Source: Streptomyces sp. NRRL F-5135
GTDB taxonomy: Bacteria; Actinomycetota; Actinomycetes; Streptomycetales; Streptomycetaceae
Direction of reading: 5' to 3'
NCBI RefSeq assembly: GCF_000719775.1
Contig: NZ_JOHR01000022.1
Location: 1-64,000 of the forward strand
Length of the DNA stretch: 64,000 nt
The translations under genes were made by a program, and so were the position numbers. Below are positions 1 through 7,779 of this stretch, piece by piece (position 1 is the stretch's first letter; each line of letters begins with the position of its first letter). The notes below the pieces were generated by a model. The model was given only the letters and a program-made list of their open reading frames with translations. It had not been told where the DNA came from and did no database searches.

Positions 1-99
1 ACTTTCCCACGCCAGATTCTCCCTGGCCTGCAAAGGCATTTCGCCCAGCAGGATCCAGAGCATCGTCCGGACGTCCGGCGGAAAGTCGATCTCCTCCAC
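1..99 (-). CDS. N-terminus of an unidentified protein, cut by the window edge
   Basis: A reverse-strand reading frame opens with GTG at 99 and stays open to base 1, giving 33 residues that begin MEEIDFPPDVRTM. A purine-rich GGAAGAG stretch lies just before the start. The short segment has Trp residues in an amphipathic context (MLWILLGEM and NLAWES). This loosely recalls the N-terminal modules of actinobacterial WXG100-like or polymorphic-toxin proteins, but 33 residues are too few to assign a family. It is transcribed away from the aminotransferase at 576, so the gap between them is a divergent promoter region. Confidence 0.4.
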   Translation of the reverse strand, partial: MEEIDFPPDVRTMLWILLGEMPLQARENLAWES

Positions 100-575
100 C
101 TAGCTCTTCCCACCTTCGTCGGAAAACCCGTCCGTCCCGTCGATACGCGTGACGCCAGAATTCCCCGTCACCTTTTTCCCCGGCCATCACACATTTTTCC
201 CCGGCCATCACACACGTGTCATCGGCCTGTTTCCCCGAACCGGCCGTGCCGCCCTCTGAGTTCGACGTAATGGAGCCTAGAGAAACCGCGGTCGGGGATT
301 CAACGGTTCGCCGCGCCGCTCCCTCGCCGTCCGGGCGCTTTGGGATGATCATGGAAAAGAGTTAATCTTGGGGACGGTTCCGCATTACCTGAAGGGCACC
401 GCGAAGTTCCGCCCGCGCGAGGACGCGTAGGATCCGCCTGTCCACGGCGGCCGGACACTTCTGGGAACGTCTCCTCGGCGACGAGGCCCGACGGGGCGTG
501 CGAGCCGGTTTACTGAACGGCCGGGGTTTGAGAGCGTGCGGCGGAGAGCTTTCCCACAGAGGGGATATCACACGT
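100..575. other. Divergent intergenic region
   Basis: This 476-base stretch separates the reverse-strand partial gene from the forward aminotransferase. It has no reading frame with convincing coding character. It holds a 21-base tandem duplication (173–214). No clear sigma factor consensus pair was identified. Confidence 0.5.
173..214. repeat. Perfect 21-bp tandem repeat (two copies)
   Basis: The unit TTTTTCCCCGGCCATCACACA occurs at 173–193 and again, identically, at 194–214. It lies in the divergent intergenic region upstream of the aminotransferase gene. It could be a doubled regulator site or a recent slippage duplication. Nothing in the sequence decides between these. Confidence 0.85.
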
Positions 576-1757
576 ATGGACATCGACGCGCTGCGCGAGG
601 ACACTCCAGGGACGGCCGACCGGGTGCACCTCAACAACGCGGGAGCGGGGCTCCTGTCCCGGCGGACGCTCAAGGCCATGACCTCGCATCTGGAACTCGA
701 AGCGGCCATCGGCGGTTACGAGGCCGCCGACCGGGAGCGGGAGCGGATCGACGCCACGTACGCGAACATCGCCCGGCTGGTCGGCGGGCGGCCCGACGAG
801 ATCGCCCTGTTCGACAATTCGACCCACGCCTGGAACGCTGCCTTCTACTCCATGGCCTTCGCACCGGGCGACCGCATCCTGACCGGAAGGGCCGAGTACG
901 GCAGCAACGTGCTGGCCTATCTCCAGGTCGCGCAGCGCACCGGCGCCGAGGTTGTCGTCGTTCCTGACGACGCGTCAGGGCAGCTCGACACCACGGCCCT
1001 GGCCGATCTGATCGACGAACGCACCAAGCTCGTCGGCGTCAGCCACGTCCCCACCAGCGGCGGCCTGGTCAACCCGGCGGCCGATATCGGTCGGATCACC
1101 CGCGCGGCAGGTGTGCCCTTCCTCCTGGATGCCACGCAGTCCGTGGGCCAGTTCCCCGTCGATGTCACCGAGATCGGCTGCGACATGCTCACCGCGACGG
1201 GCCGCAAGTTCCTGCGCGGCCCGCGCGGCACGGGCTTCTTGTGGGTGCGTTCCGAGGCACTGGAACACCTGGATCCGTTCGTCACCGAGATCGGCGCGGC
1301 CACCTGGGACGGCGAGCGCGGCTTCACCTGGCACGACGGTGCCCGGCGATTCGGGACCTGGGAGATGAGCTACTCGGGCGTCCTGGGCCTGGACGCGGCC
1401 GTGCGGCAGGCGCTCGCCCTGGGCCTGGACGAGATCGGACAGCGCGCCACGGCTCTGGGCGTGTATCTGCGTGACCGCCTGGACGCCCTGCCGGGCGTCA
1501 CGACCCACGACCTCGGCAGCACCCGGTGCGCCATCGTGACCGCCAAGGTCGCGGCCGTCCCCACCTCGGAGGTCGCCGCGGCGCTCGCACGGCAGGGTGT
1601 CAATGTCACCACGACCTTCCCCGAGCAGACGCAGTTCGACACCGAACACCGAGGCGTGCATCCCCTGGTGCGGCTGTCGCCGCACTACTACAACACCGAG
1701 GCCGAACTCGACCGGGCGGTCGAGGTCATCGGCGCGGTCGCACGCGCGGCGCGCTGA
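576..1757 (+). CDS. Class V (fold type I) PLP-dependent aminotransferase
   Basis: A 393-residue protein of the aminotransferase class V superfamily (relatives include cysteine desulfurases, isopenicillin N epimerase and EgtE-like enzymes). The N-terminus has the VHLNNAGAGLLS cofactor-cradle segment. The middle has FLLDATQSVGQFPVD, with the Asp expected to contact the pyridine nitrogen. The Schiff-base Lys is likely Lys211 in TATGRKFLRGPRGTG. ATG 576 is chosen because the LNNAG motif follows at the usual distance; an in-frame extension to 498 would add an unconserved basic leader. The substrate is not predictable. It stands alone, converging on the GAPDH gene. A related enzyme begins at 63778. 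Confidence 0.85.
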   Translation: MDIDALREDTPGTADRVHLNNAGAGLLSRRTLKAMTSHLELEAAIGGYEAADRERERIDATYANIARLVGGRPDEIALFDNSTHAWNAAFYSMAFAPGDRILTGRAEYGSNVLAYLQVAQRTGAEVVVVPDDASGQLDTTALADLIDERTKLVGVSHVPTSGGLVNPAADIGRITRAAGVPFLLDATQSVGQFPVDVTEIGCDMLTATGRKFLRGPRGTGFLWVRSEALEHLDPFVTEIGAATWDGERGFTWHDGARRFGTWEMSYSGVLGLDAAVRQALALGLDEIGQRATALGVYLRDRLDALPGVTTHDLGSTRCAIVTAKVAAVPTSEVAAALARQGVNVTTTFPEQTQFDTEHRGVHPLVRLSPHYYNTEAELDRAVEVIGAVARAAR

Positions 1758-1868
1758 TGCCGACGCCCGTACCTCGGGAAATCTCCGTGGCCCCGATGGC
1801 GACCGCGGCCGTCGGCCCGATCCGGCGTGATCAGTCCAGTCGGCCTGTCCACGCCGGATCGACTCACC

Positions 1869-1898
1869 CGGTCCGAGCGGTCTGAACGGTCCGAGCGG
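1869..1898. repeat. 12-bp direct repeat between convergent genes
   Basis: CGGTCCGAGCGG occurs at 1869–1880 and 1887–1898, just past the GAPDH stop codon. Copies with inverted GGTCCG/CGGACC parts could form a weak hairpin, so this may serve as a shared terminator of the convergent aminotransferase and GAPDH genes. Confidence 0.4.
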
Positions 1899-1903
1899 AC
1901 CCC

Positions 1904-3349
1904 TCAGACAGCGGGTGCCGGGTAGGTCGGGTACTCCACCCCGGAGACGTGCTGGACGACGCGGATGACCTGGCACGAGTAGCCGAACTCGTTGTCGTAC
2001 CAGAGGTAGAGGATCGCGTTGTCCCCGTCGACCTTGGTGGCGCCGGCGTCGACGATCGAGGCGTGGCGCGAGCCGATGAAGTCGCTCGAGACCGCGTCGG
2101 GGGCATTGGTGAAGTCGATCTGGCGCTTGAGCGGAGAGGTGAGCGACACCTCGCGGAGGTGGTCGAGGACTTCCTCACGGGTGGTCTCGCGGGCGAGCCG
2201 CAGACTGAGGATCGCGATCGAGACGTCCGGTACGGGGACGCGGATGGAGCTGCCGGTGATCCTCGCCTTGAGGTCGGGCAGCGCCTTGGCGACGGCCGAG
2301 GCGGCGCCGGTCTCGGTGATGACCATGTTGAGCGGCGCCGAGCGGCCTCGGCGGTCGGAGTTGTGGTAATTGTCCAGCAGGTTCTGGTCGTTGGTGAACG
2401 AGTGGACGGTCTCCACGTGGCCGCGCAGGACACCGTACTCGTCCGCCATCGCCTTCAGCGGCGGGACGATCGCGTTGGTGGTGCAGGACGCGCAGGACAG
2501 GATCCGCTCGTCCGGCTTGACCATGTCGTGGTTGACGCCGTGGACGACGTTGGGGACGTCACCCTTGCCCGGCGCGGTCAGGACGACCTTGGCGATTCCG
2601 GGGCGGAGGTGCTTCGACAGCCCTTCCCGGTCGCGCCACCTGCCGGTGTTGTCGATGAGGATGGCGTCCTCGATGCCGTACGCGGTGTAGTCCACCGACG
2701 TCGGGTCGTCGGAGTAGATCACCTTGATCCGGTTGCCGTTGGCGGTGATCTCGCTGTTCGCCTCGTCGACGGTGATCGTGCCCTGGAACTGCCCGTGGAT
2801 GGAGTCACGGCGCAGCAATGACGCGCGCTTGACGATGTCCTGACCGGCGCCCTTGCGGACGACGATGGCGCGCAGCCGCAGGCCGTTGCCGGATCCGGCC
2901 TTCTCGATGAGCAGACGGGCGAGGAGGCGGCCGATGCGGCCGAACCCGTAGAGGACCACGTCGCGCGGCCTACGGCGCTCGATCTTGTCGGCACCCGTGG
3001 CGCCGGCGACGGCCTCAGCGGTGAACTCGTCCACCGTGAGGCCGCGGTCGTCGGCCCGGTACGTCGCGGCGAGCATGCCGATGTCGATCTGGGACGGGCC
3101 GAGGTCGAGCGTGGTGAGAGCCCTCAGGAACGGCAGCGTCTCGGTGACCGAGAGCTCCTCACCGGCGATCTGCCGGGCGAACCGGTGCGTCTTGAGGATG
3201 CTCACCACCGACGTGTTCACCAAGGACCGGCTGTGCAGCAGGACCGTGACGTCCCGCTCCCGGTGCAGCTTTCCGATGATCGGGATCATCGACTCCGCGA
3301 TCTCCTCGCGGTACTTCCAGTTGGTGAACGAATCCTCGTTGACAGTCAC
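1904..3349 (-). CDS. gap: Glyceraldehyde-3-phosphate dehydrogenase, long form
   Basis: A 481-residue GAPDH that converts glyceraldehyde-3-phosphate, NAD(P)+ and phosphate to 1,3-bisphosphoglycerate. The NAD-binding start GFGRIGRLLARLL lies near residue 135, so there is an N-terminal extension of about 125 residues. Extensions of this kind mark a long Gap subgroup seen in Streptomyces and other bacteria, while the usual enzyme has about 335 residues. The active-site signature SCASCTTN is present with catalytic Cys289, and the C-terminal WYDNEFGYSCQV motif is intact. The gene stands alone. Its upstream region (3350–3589) has no clear promoter consensus. As an accessory copy it may serve a redox or gluconeogenic role rather than core glycolysis, which is inference. 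Confidence 0.93.
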   Translation of the reverse strand: MTVNEDSFTNWKYREEIAESMIPIIGKLHRERDVTVLLHSRSLVNTSVVSILKTHRFARQIAGEELSVTETLPFLRALTTLDLGPSQIDIGMLAATYRADDRGLTVDEFTAEAVAGATGADKIERRRPRDVVLYGFGRIGRLLARLLIEKAGSGNGLRLRAIVVRKGAGQDIVKRASLLRRDSIHGQFQGTITVDEANSEITANGNRIKVIYSDDPTSVDYTAYGIEDAILIDNTGRWRDREGLSKHLRPGIAKVVLTAPGKGDVPNVVHGVNHDMVKPDERILSCASCTTNAIVPPLKAMADEYGVLRGHVETVHSFTNDQNLLDNYHNSDRRGRSAPLNMVITETGAASAVAKALPDLKARITGSSIRVPVPDVSIAILSLRLARETTREEVLDHLREVSLTSPLKRQIDFTNAPDAVSSDFIGSRHASIVDAGATKVDGDNAILYLWYDNEFGYSCQVIRVVQHVSGVEYPTYPAPAV

Positions 3350-3589
3350 AGGCTTCTCTTTCGAGCTAGGTGGCGCTCATATGGTACCTCTCTGTTGTCC
3401 GGCTCCTCGGGGCGGTGCCACCGGGCTACGGGACAGCGGCGGGAAGCCGCCGCCCCGCGAAGGCCTTCCGGGGATTCGGATCGCGATATCGGGTGGTGCC
3501 GTGCGTGGTGCCGTGCGCTGTTCGCAACAGAGGACACCAGAGATGCTGTGGTCAGCGGTGACCACCGAGTCTGGCGACGTTCGGTCCGG

Positions 3590-4657
3590 TTACTCTCCGG
3601 AGGGCGCGGTCAGCGGGGTGCCGAGGGCGACCGGGGTGCCGAAGTTCGGTGTGCCGTCCGCGTTCCAGGTGAACTTCTGCGCCCGGGTGCTCCGGTTCAT
3701 GTCACAGCCGCCGCCGGCCGAACTGTTGGCGTGGTAGACGATCCAGTCCTCGGTTCCGTCGGGCGACTTGAAGAAGCCGTTGTGACCGGGGCCGTACACC
3801 CCGTTGGCGTTGGACCGCTGAAAGACCGGGTTCGGTGACTTGACCCACGAGGAGGCGTTGAGCGGATCGCCACCGTTGTAGGTGAGCATCCCCAACTTGT
3901 AATCGGGAGTGGAGCAGTGGCTGGCGGAGTAGACGATGAAGGTCTTGCCGTTGCGCTGGAGCACCTCGGCGCCCTCGTTGACCGCGCCGCCCACCGTCTC
4001 CCAGCCGTAGGTCGGGGTGGACAGGACCCGACGGGTGCCACTGGCGGTCCACGGGTTCGACAGCGGGCGGATGAACATCGGCTGCGAGCCGTTGTAGTAG
4101 GTGCCGAGGAGGTAGAGCCTGCCGCCCAGGTTCAGGATGCCCGGGTCCAGTTCCCAGGTGTTGTCCGAAGCCGGGTCGAGCAGGTCGGCCTTGAAGCTGT
4201 AGGGACCCATCGGGTCCGTTCCGGCGCTCTCGAGCACATGGATCCGCTGGGTGTTGAGGTCGTACGGCTGCCGTCCGGCCGTGTAGTAGAAGTACCAGCG
4301 CTTGCCGTTGGGGCCGTCGAGCAGGTGGAACTCCGGGGCCCACATCGTGCCGGCCCCGTTGGGCCGGGTGAGGTTGAAGACGACCCGCTCGGGGGCGGTG
4401 GCGAGCCCCGCCAGGGTACTGGCCTTGCGCATGGTGATCGTCGAGTTCCAGGTCGTGGTCGCGAGGTAGTAGTACCCGTTGTAGTAGGTGAGCCAGGGAT
4501 CGGGCCCGCGCTGGGAGATCGGGTTGGTGAAGGTGGCGTTCCGGCTCACTCCGGTCGAGGCGACGGCGACAGCGGGGGCGGCGGACGGCGCGCCCAGGAG
4601 GGCGATCACCATGGTGAGCACGGCGACGAGCGCGGACACGCATCTGGAACGGGTCAC
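3590..4657 (-). CDS. Secreted GH43 arabinosidase-like glycoside hydrolase
   Basis: A 355-residue secreted protein with a Sec signal peptide (residues 1–34, ending near PAVAVAS). The mature part is a single five-bladed GH43 propeller. The three expected acidic catalytic residues can be placed: Asp53 in RGPDPW (base), Asp171 in ELDPGIL (pKa modulator) and a Glu in NEGAEV (Glu228 or Glu231, acid). The family contains alpha-L-arabinofuranosidases, endo-arabinanases and beta-xylosidases. The compact single-domain layout and neighbouring GH127 favour an arabinose-releasing enzyme, but linkage specificity is not visible. The GTG start at 4657 is chosen because it gives a signal peptide and has GAAGGA nine bases upstream. 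Transcription is divergent from the GH127 gene at 5409. Confidence 0.85.
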   Translation of the reverse strand: MTRSRCVSALVAVLTMVIALLGAPSAAPAVAVASTGVSRNATFTNPISQRGPDPWLTYYNGYYYLATTTWNSTITMRKASTLAGLATAPERVVFNLTRPNGAGTMWAPEFHLLDGPNGKRWYFYYTAGRQPYDLNTQRIHVLESAGTDPMGPYSFKADLLDPASDNTWELDPGILNLGGRLYLLGTYYNGSQPMFIRPLSNPWTASGTRRVLSTPTYGWETVGGAVNEGAEVLQRNGKTFIVYSASHCSTPDYKLGMLTYNGGDPLNASSWVKSPNPVFQRSNANGVYGPGHNGFFKSPDGTEDWIVYHANSSAGGGCDMNRSTRAQKFTWNADGTPNFGTPVALGTPLTAPSGE

Positions 4658-4680
4658 TGAGGCACATCCTTCATCGATTG

Positions 4681-4716
4681 GTGGTTCCGGTGGTTCCGGT
4701 GGTTCCGGTGGTTCCG
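4681..4716. repeat. Four perfect 9-bp tandem repeats in the GH43 leader
   Basis: The unit GTGGTTCCG is repeated four times without error, followed by degraded copies to about 4731. It lies 24–60 bases upstream of the GH43 start codon on that gene's template side. The unit length is a multiple of three, so copy-number change would not shift a reading frame, but it would change leader length or promoter spacing. Confidence 0.85.
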
Positions 4717-4866
4717 GGGGTTCTGGTGGGACCCGGTGGATCCGTACACCTGCGCTTCGAGGAAGCCGACCGCGTGAATGCCGTGAGCCGTGAGCGGCCC
4801 CCGGGGCCGCGTGACCTTCACGCGTCCGAACGTGGCCGTGTCTCCGAGCAGTGCCGCAACGACGCG

Positions 4867-4878
4867 GAAAGCGCTTTC
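4867..4878. promoter_or_regulatory. LacI-type palindromic operator candidate
   Basis: GAAAGCGCTTTC is a perfect 12-bp palindrome with the central CG step typical of LacI-family operators. It sits between the divergent GH43 and GH127 genes. A similar site, CAAAGCGTTTTC, lies upstream of the GH95 gene at 10393–10404. No LacI-family gene is in the window, so the regulator would be encoded elsewhere. Confidence 0.5.
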
Positions 4879-5408
4879 GCAACGTAGGAGCGGGATCTTG
4901 AACCGTCAAGAGGGAAAACGCCGGCCGACGTCGTCGACCGCGGCGCTCAGGACCGTCCCGCCGGGCGGATCGGCGCGGTAAACCCCCTGATTCCCCGATG
5001 CGTTCACGTGCCACGACGGGTTTCGGCGGGCCGACCGGAGAAGCTCTCGGCAAGGGATTGACGGGTGCCGGGTCGGGTCCTAACTTTCTGGAAGCCTCTG
5101 CGTTCTTCCGGCGCGGGCAGTCCACGGCGAGAAGCGCGTCGCAGAGTTCGGTGCCATCACATCCACCGTCCCGCCCGGCCGGCCTACGGTCCGCGCCACC
5201 CGAGGAGGATCGACCATGGCCGGCGCGGACGCACCACGGGGACCTGTACGACGCGCCGCCATCGGTGTCCGCCGGTTGCCGCTCGACGCGAGTCCGGTCA
5301 CGGCCGGCAGGACGGCGGTCATCGGCTGACCCGTGCCTCTTCCCTTCAAGGGCCCGCCGCCCCTGCCCGTCGCTCCTGCCCGCCATGACCGACGAACGGA
5401 GTTCGCGC

Positions 5409-7634
5409 ATGTCCCAACCGCCCACCCGACGCGCCCTGTTGAGAATCGCCGTCGGCACCGCCGCTGCCGCCGCGCCGCTCGCGTACACCGCCGGGCCGGC
5501 GCACGCCGCACCCACCGGCGCGGCCCCGGCCGACCCGCTCGCCGGCCGACCCGCCGCCGCGTCCGCCGTGCCCGTACCGCCCACGTGGGGCGTACGCCCC
5601 TTTGCCCTGGACCAGGTGACCATCGGCGACGGAGTTTTCCGCCACAAGCGCGATCTGATGCTCGAATACGCGAGGTCCTACCCGGTGGACCGCATCCTGG
5701 CCGTATTCCGGGCCAACGCCGGACTCGACACCCGCGGCGCCCGGCCGCCGGGCGGCTGGGAGACCTCCGACGGCAACCTGCGAGGCCACTACGGCGGCCA
5801 CTTCCTCACCCTCGTCGCCCAGGCGTACGCCGACACGGGGGAGGCCGCGCTCAAGGCCAGGCTGGACCAGCTGGTCGGCGCGCTCGGCGAGTGCCAGCGG
5901 GCCCTGGCGGAGCACGGCTCGCCGCGCCCGAGCCACCCCGGCTACCTGGCGGCCTACCCGGAGACACAGTTCATCCTGCTGGAGAGCTACACGACGTACC
6001 CCACCATCTGGGCGCCGTACTACACCTGCCACAAGATCATGCGCGGCCTCCTCGACGCGCACACCCTGGCCGGGAACACCCAGGCCCTGGACATCGCCTC
6101 GAAGATGGGCGACTGGGTGCACAGCCGGCTCGGCCACCTGCCCCGGGCACAGCTGGAGCGCATGTGGTCGATCTACATCGCCGGTGAGTACGGCGGGATG
6201 AACGAGGTGATGGCCGACCTCCACGCGCTCACCGGCCGGGAGGAGCACCTCGCCGCCGCCCGCTGCTTCGACAACACCGCGTTGCTGGACGCCTGCGCCG
6301 AGGACCGCGACATCCTGGAGGGCAGGCACGCCAACCAGCACATACCGCAGTTCACCGGGTACCTGCGGCTGTTCGATCACACGGGGGAGGAGCGGTACGC
6401 CGCCGCGGCCCGCAACTTCTGGGGCATGGTCGCCGGTCCGCGCACGTACAGCCTGGGCGGCACGGGCCAGGGGGAGATGTTCCGGGCCCGGGGCGCCATC
6501 GCGGCCACCCTGGACGACAAGAACGCCGAGACGTGCGCGACGTACAACATGCTCAAGCTGAGCAGGCAGCTGTTCTTCCACGAGCAGGACGCCGCACTCA
6601 TGGACTATTACGAGCGGGGCCTGACCAACCACATCCTCGCCTCCCGCAAAGACGTCCGCAGCACGGACAGCCCGGAGGTCACCTACTTCGTCGGAATGGG
6701 GCCGGGGGTGGTGCGCGAGTACGACAACACCGGCACCTGCTGCGGCGGTACCGGCATGGAGAACCACACCAAATACCAGGACTCGGTCTACTTCCGCTCC
6801 GCCGACGGCAACGCCCTCTACGTCAACCTCTACCTCGCCTCGACACTGCGATGGCCGGAGAGAGGCCTTGTCATCGAGCAGTCGAGCGACTATCCGGCCG
6901 AGGGAGTCCGCACCCTGACGTTCCGCGCGGGTGGCGGCAGGCTCGATCTGAGGCTGCGCGTTCCCTCCTGGGCCACCGCAGGCTTCACCGTCACGGTGAA
7001 CGGGATCCGGCAGCGAGCAGAGGCGACGCCCGGCAGCTACCTCACCCTGAGCAGAAGGTGGCGGCGTGGTGACCAGGTCCGGATATCCGCCCCCTACCGT
7101 CTGCGCGTCGAGAGCGCGCCGGACGATCCCACCGTCCAGTCGGTGTTCTACGGGCCGGTCCTGCTGGTCGCACAGAGTCCGGACCCCGGCTTCCGCGCGT
7201 TCTCGTTCTACAAGGACTTCACACTCCGGGGAGATCTGGCCGACTCGATCGCACCTGAAGAGGGCCGCCCGATGCACTTCACCACCCACGGCCTGACCCT
7301 GGCCCCGTTCCACGTCGCGGACGACACCCGCTATCACGCCTACTTCAAGCGCGCCGAACCCGTCGTCGTGTTCGGCACGCGTGACTCCGGAGTGCCGAAC
7401 CGCGCCCGCGACACCGGTCCGGCCTTCCTGGACGCCCTCTGGGCACAGGCTCCCTTCGCGACGTCCGGCCACCTCGTGCGGGCGGTCCGCTCCCTCGCCG
7501 GCACATGGCTGTCGGAAGGACTGTTCACACGTGCCGAACGGGACCGCGTCATCGCGGCCGCGGTCGACGCGGACCTCGGACACGGCCCCGCACACGGCGA
7601 CGAGCGAGCCGGTAGTGGCGGCTCCCTGGAGTGA
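5409..7634 (+). CDS. Tat-exported GH127-family beta-L-arabinofuranosidase
   Basis: A 741-residue GH127-type enzyme. This family removes beta-L-arabinofuranosyl residues from plant hydroxyproline-linked arabino-oligosaccharides (Bifidobacterium HypBA1 is the reference). An N-terminal twin-arginine signal (Arg7–Arg8, then an Ala-rich stretch ending AHA) predicts Tat export. The zinc/catalytic site is intact: Glu374 and Cys376 in NAETCATYN, and Cys444–Cys445 in TCCGGTG. Glu356 in GGTGQGEMF is the likely acid/base. ATG 5409 has GGAG seven bases upstream; the alternative ATG at 5385 has no ribosome site. An apparently cytoplasmic paralogue lies at 57446. GH146 is a close family with similar motifs and remains possible. 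Confidence 0.88.
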   Translation: MSQPPTRRALLRIAVGTAAAAAPLAYTAGPAHAAPTGAAPADPLAGRPAAASAVPVPPTWGVRPFALDQVTIGDGVFRHKRDLMLEYARSYPVDRILAVFRANAGLDTRGARPPGGWETSDGNLRGHYGGHFLTLVAQAYADTGEAALKARLDQLVGALGECQRALAEHGSPRPSHPGYLAAYPETQFILLESYTTYPTIWAPYYTCHKIMRGLLDAHTLAGNTQALDIASKMGDWVHSRLGHLPRAQLERMWSIYIAGEYGGMNEVMADLHALTGREEHLAAARCFDNTALLDACAEDRDILEGRHANQHIPQFTGYLRLFDHTGEERYAAAARNFWGMVAGPRTYSLGGTGQGEMFRARGAIAATLDDKNAETCATYNMLKLSRQLFFHEQDAALMDYYERGLTNHILASRKDVRSTDSPEVTYFVGMGPGVVREYDNTGTCCGGTGMENHTKYQDSVYFRSADGNALYVNLYLASTLRWPERGLVIEQSSDYPAEGVRTLTFRAGGGRLDLRLRVPSWATAGFTVTVNGIRQRAEATPGSYLTLSRRWRRGDQVRISAPYRLRVESAPDDPTVQSVFYGPVLLVAQSPDPGFRAFSFYKDFTLRGDLADSIAPEEGRPMHFTTHGLTLAPFHVADDTRYHAYFKRAEPVVVFGTRDSGVPNRARDTGPAFLDALWAQAPFATSGHLVRAVRSLAGTWLSEGLFTRAERDRVIAAAVDADLGHGPAHGDERAGSGGSLE

Positions 7635-7779
7635 CCGACACGCTCGGCGGCGTACGCATCGCGCCGGTTGCCGGGCCCCCCGAAAACGGCGTCGACGCGG
7701 CCGCCGAGCGGACGAGTTGACCGCGCATCAACTCGTCGGCACCCGGCACCGGCACCCGGCACCGGCGACCGGCGACGGC

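Larger units (their letters stand above)
4658..5408. other. Divergent regulatory region between GH43 and GH127
   Basis: This 751-base gap lies between two divergently transcribed secreted arabinosidase-type genes. Frames open across it, but they give basic, low-complexity translations with no homology I recognise, so I read it as non-coding. It contains a 9-bp tandem repeat (4681–4716) close to the GH43 start and a 12-bp LacI-type palindrome (4867–4878). Confidence 0.6.
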
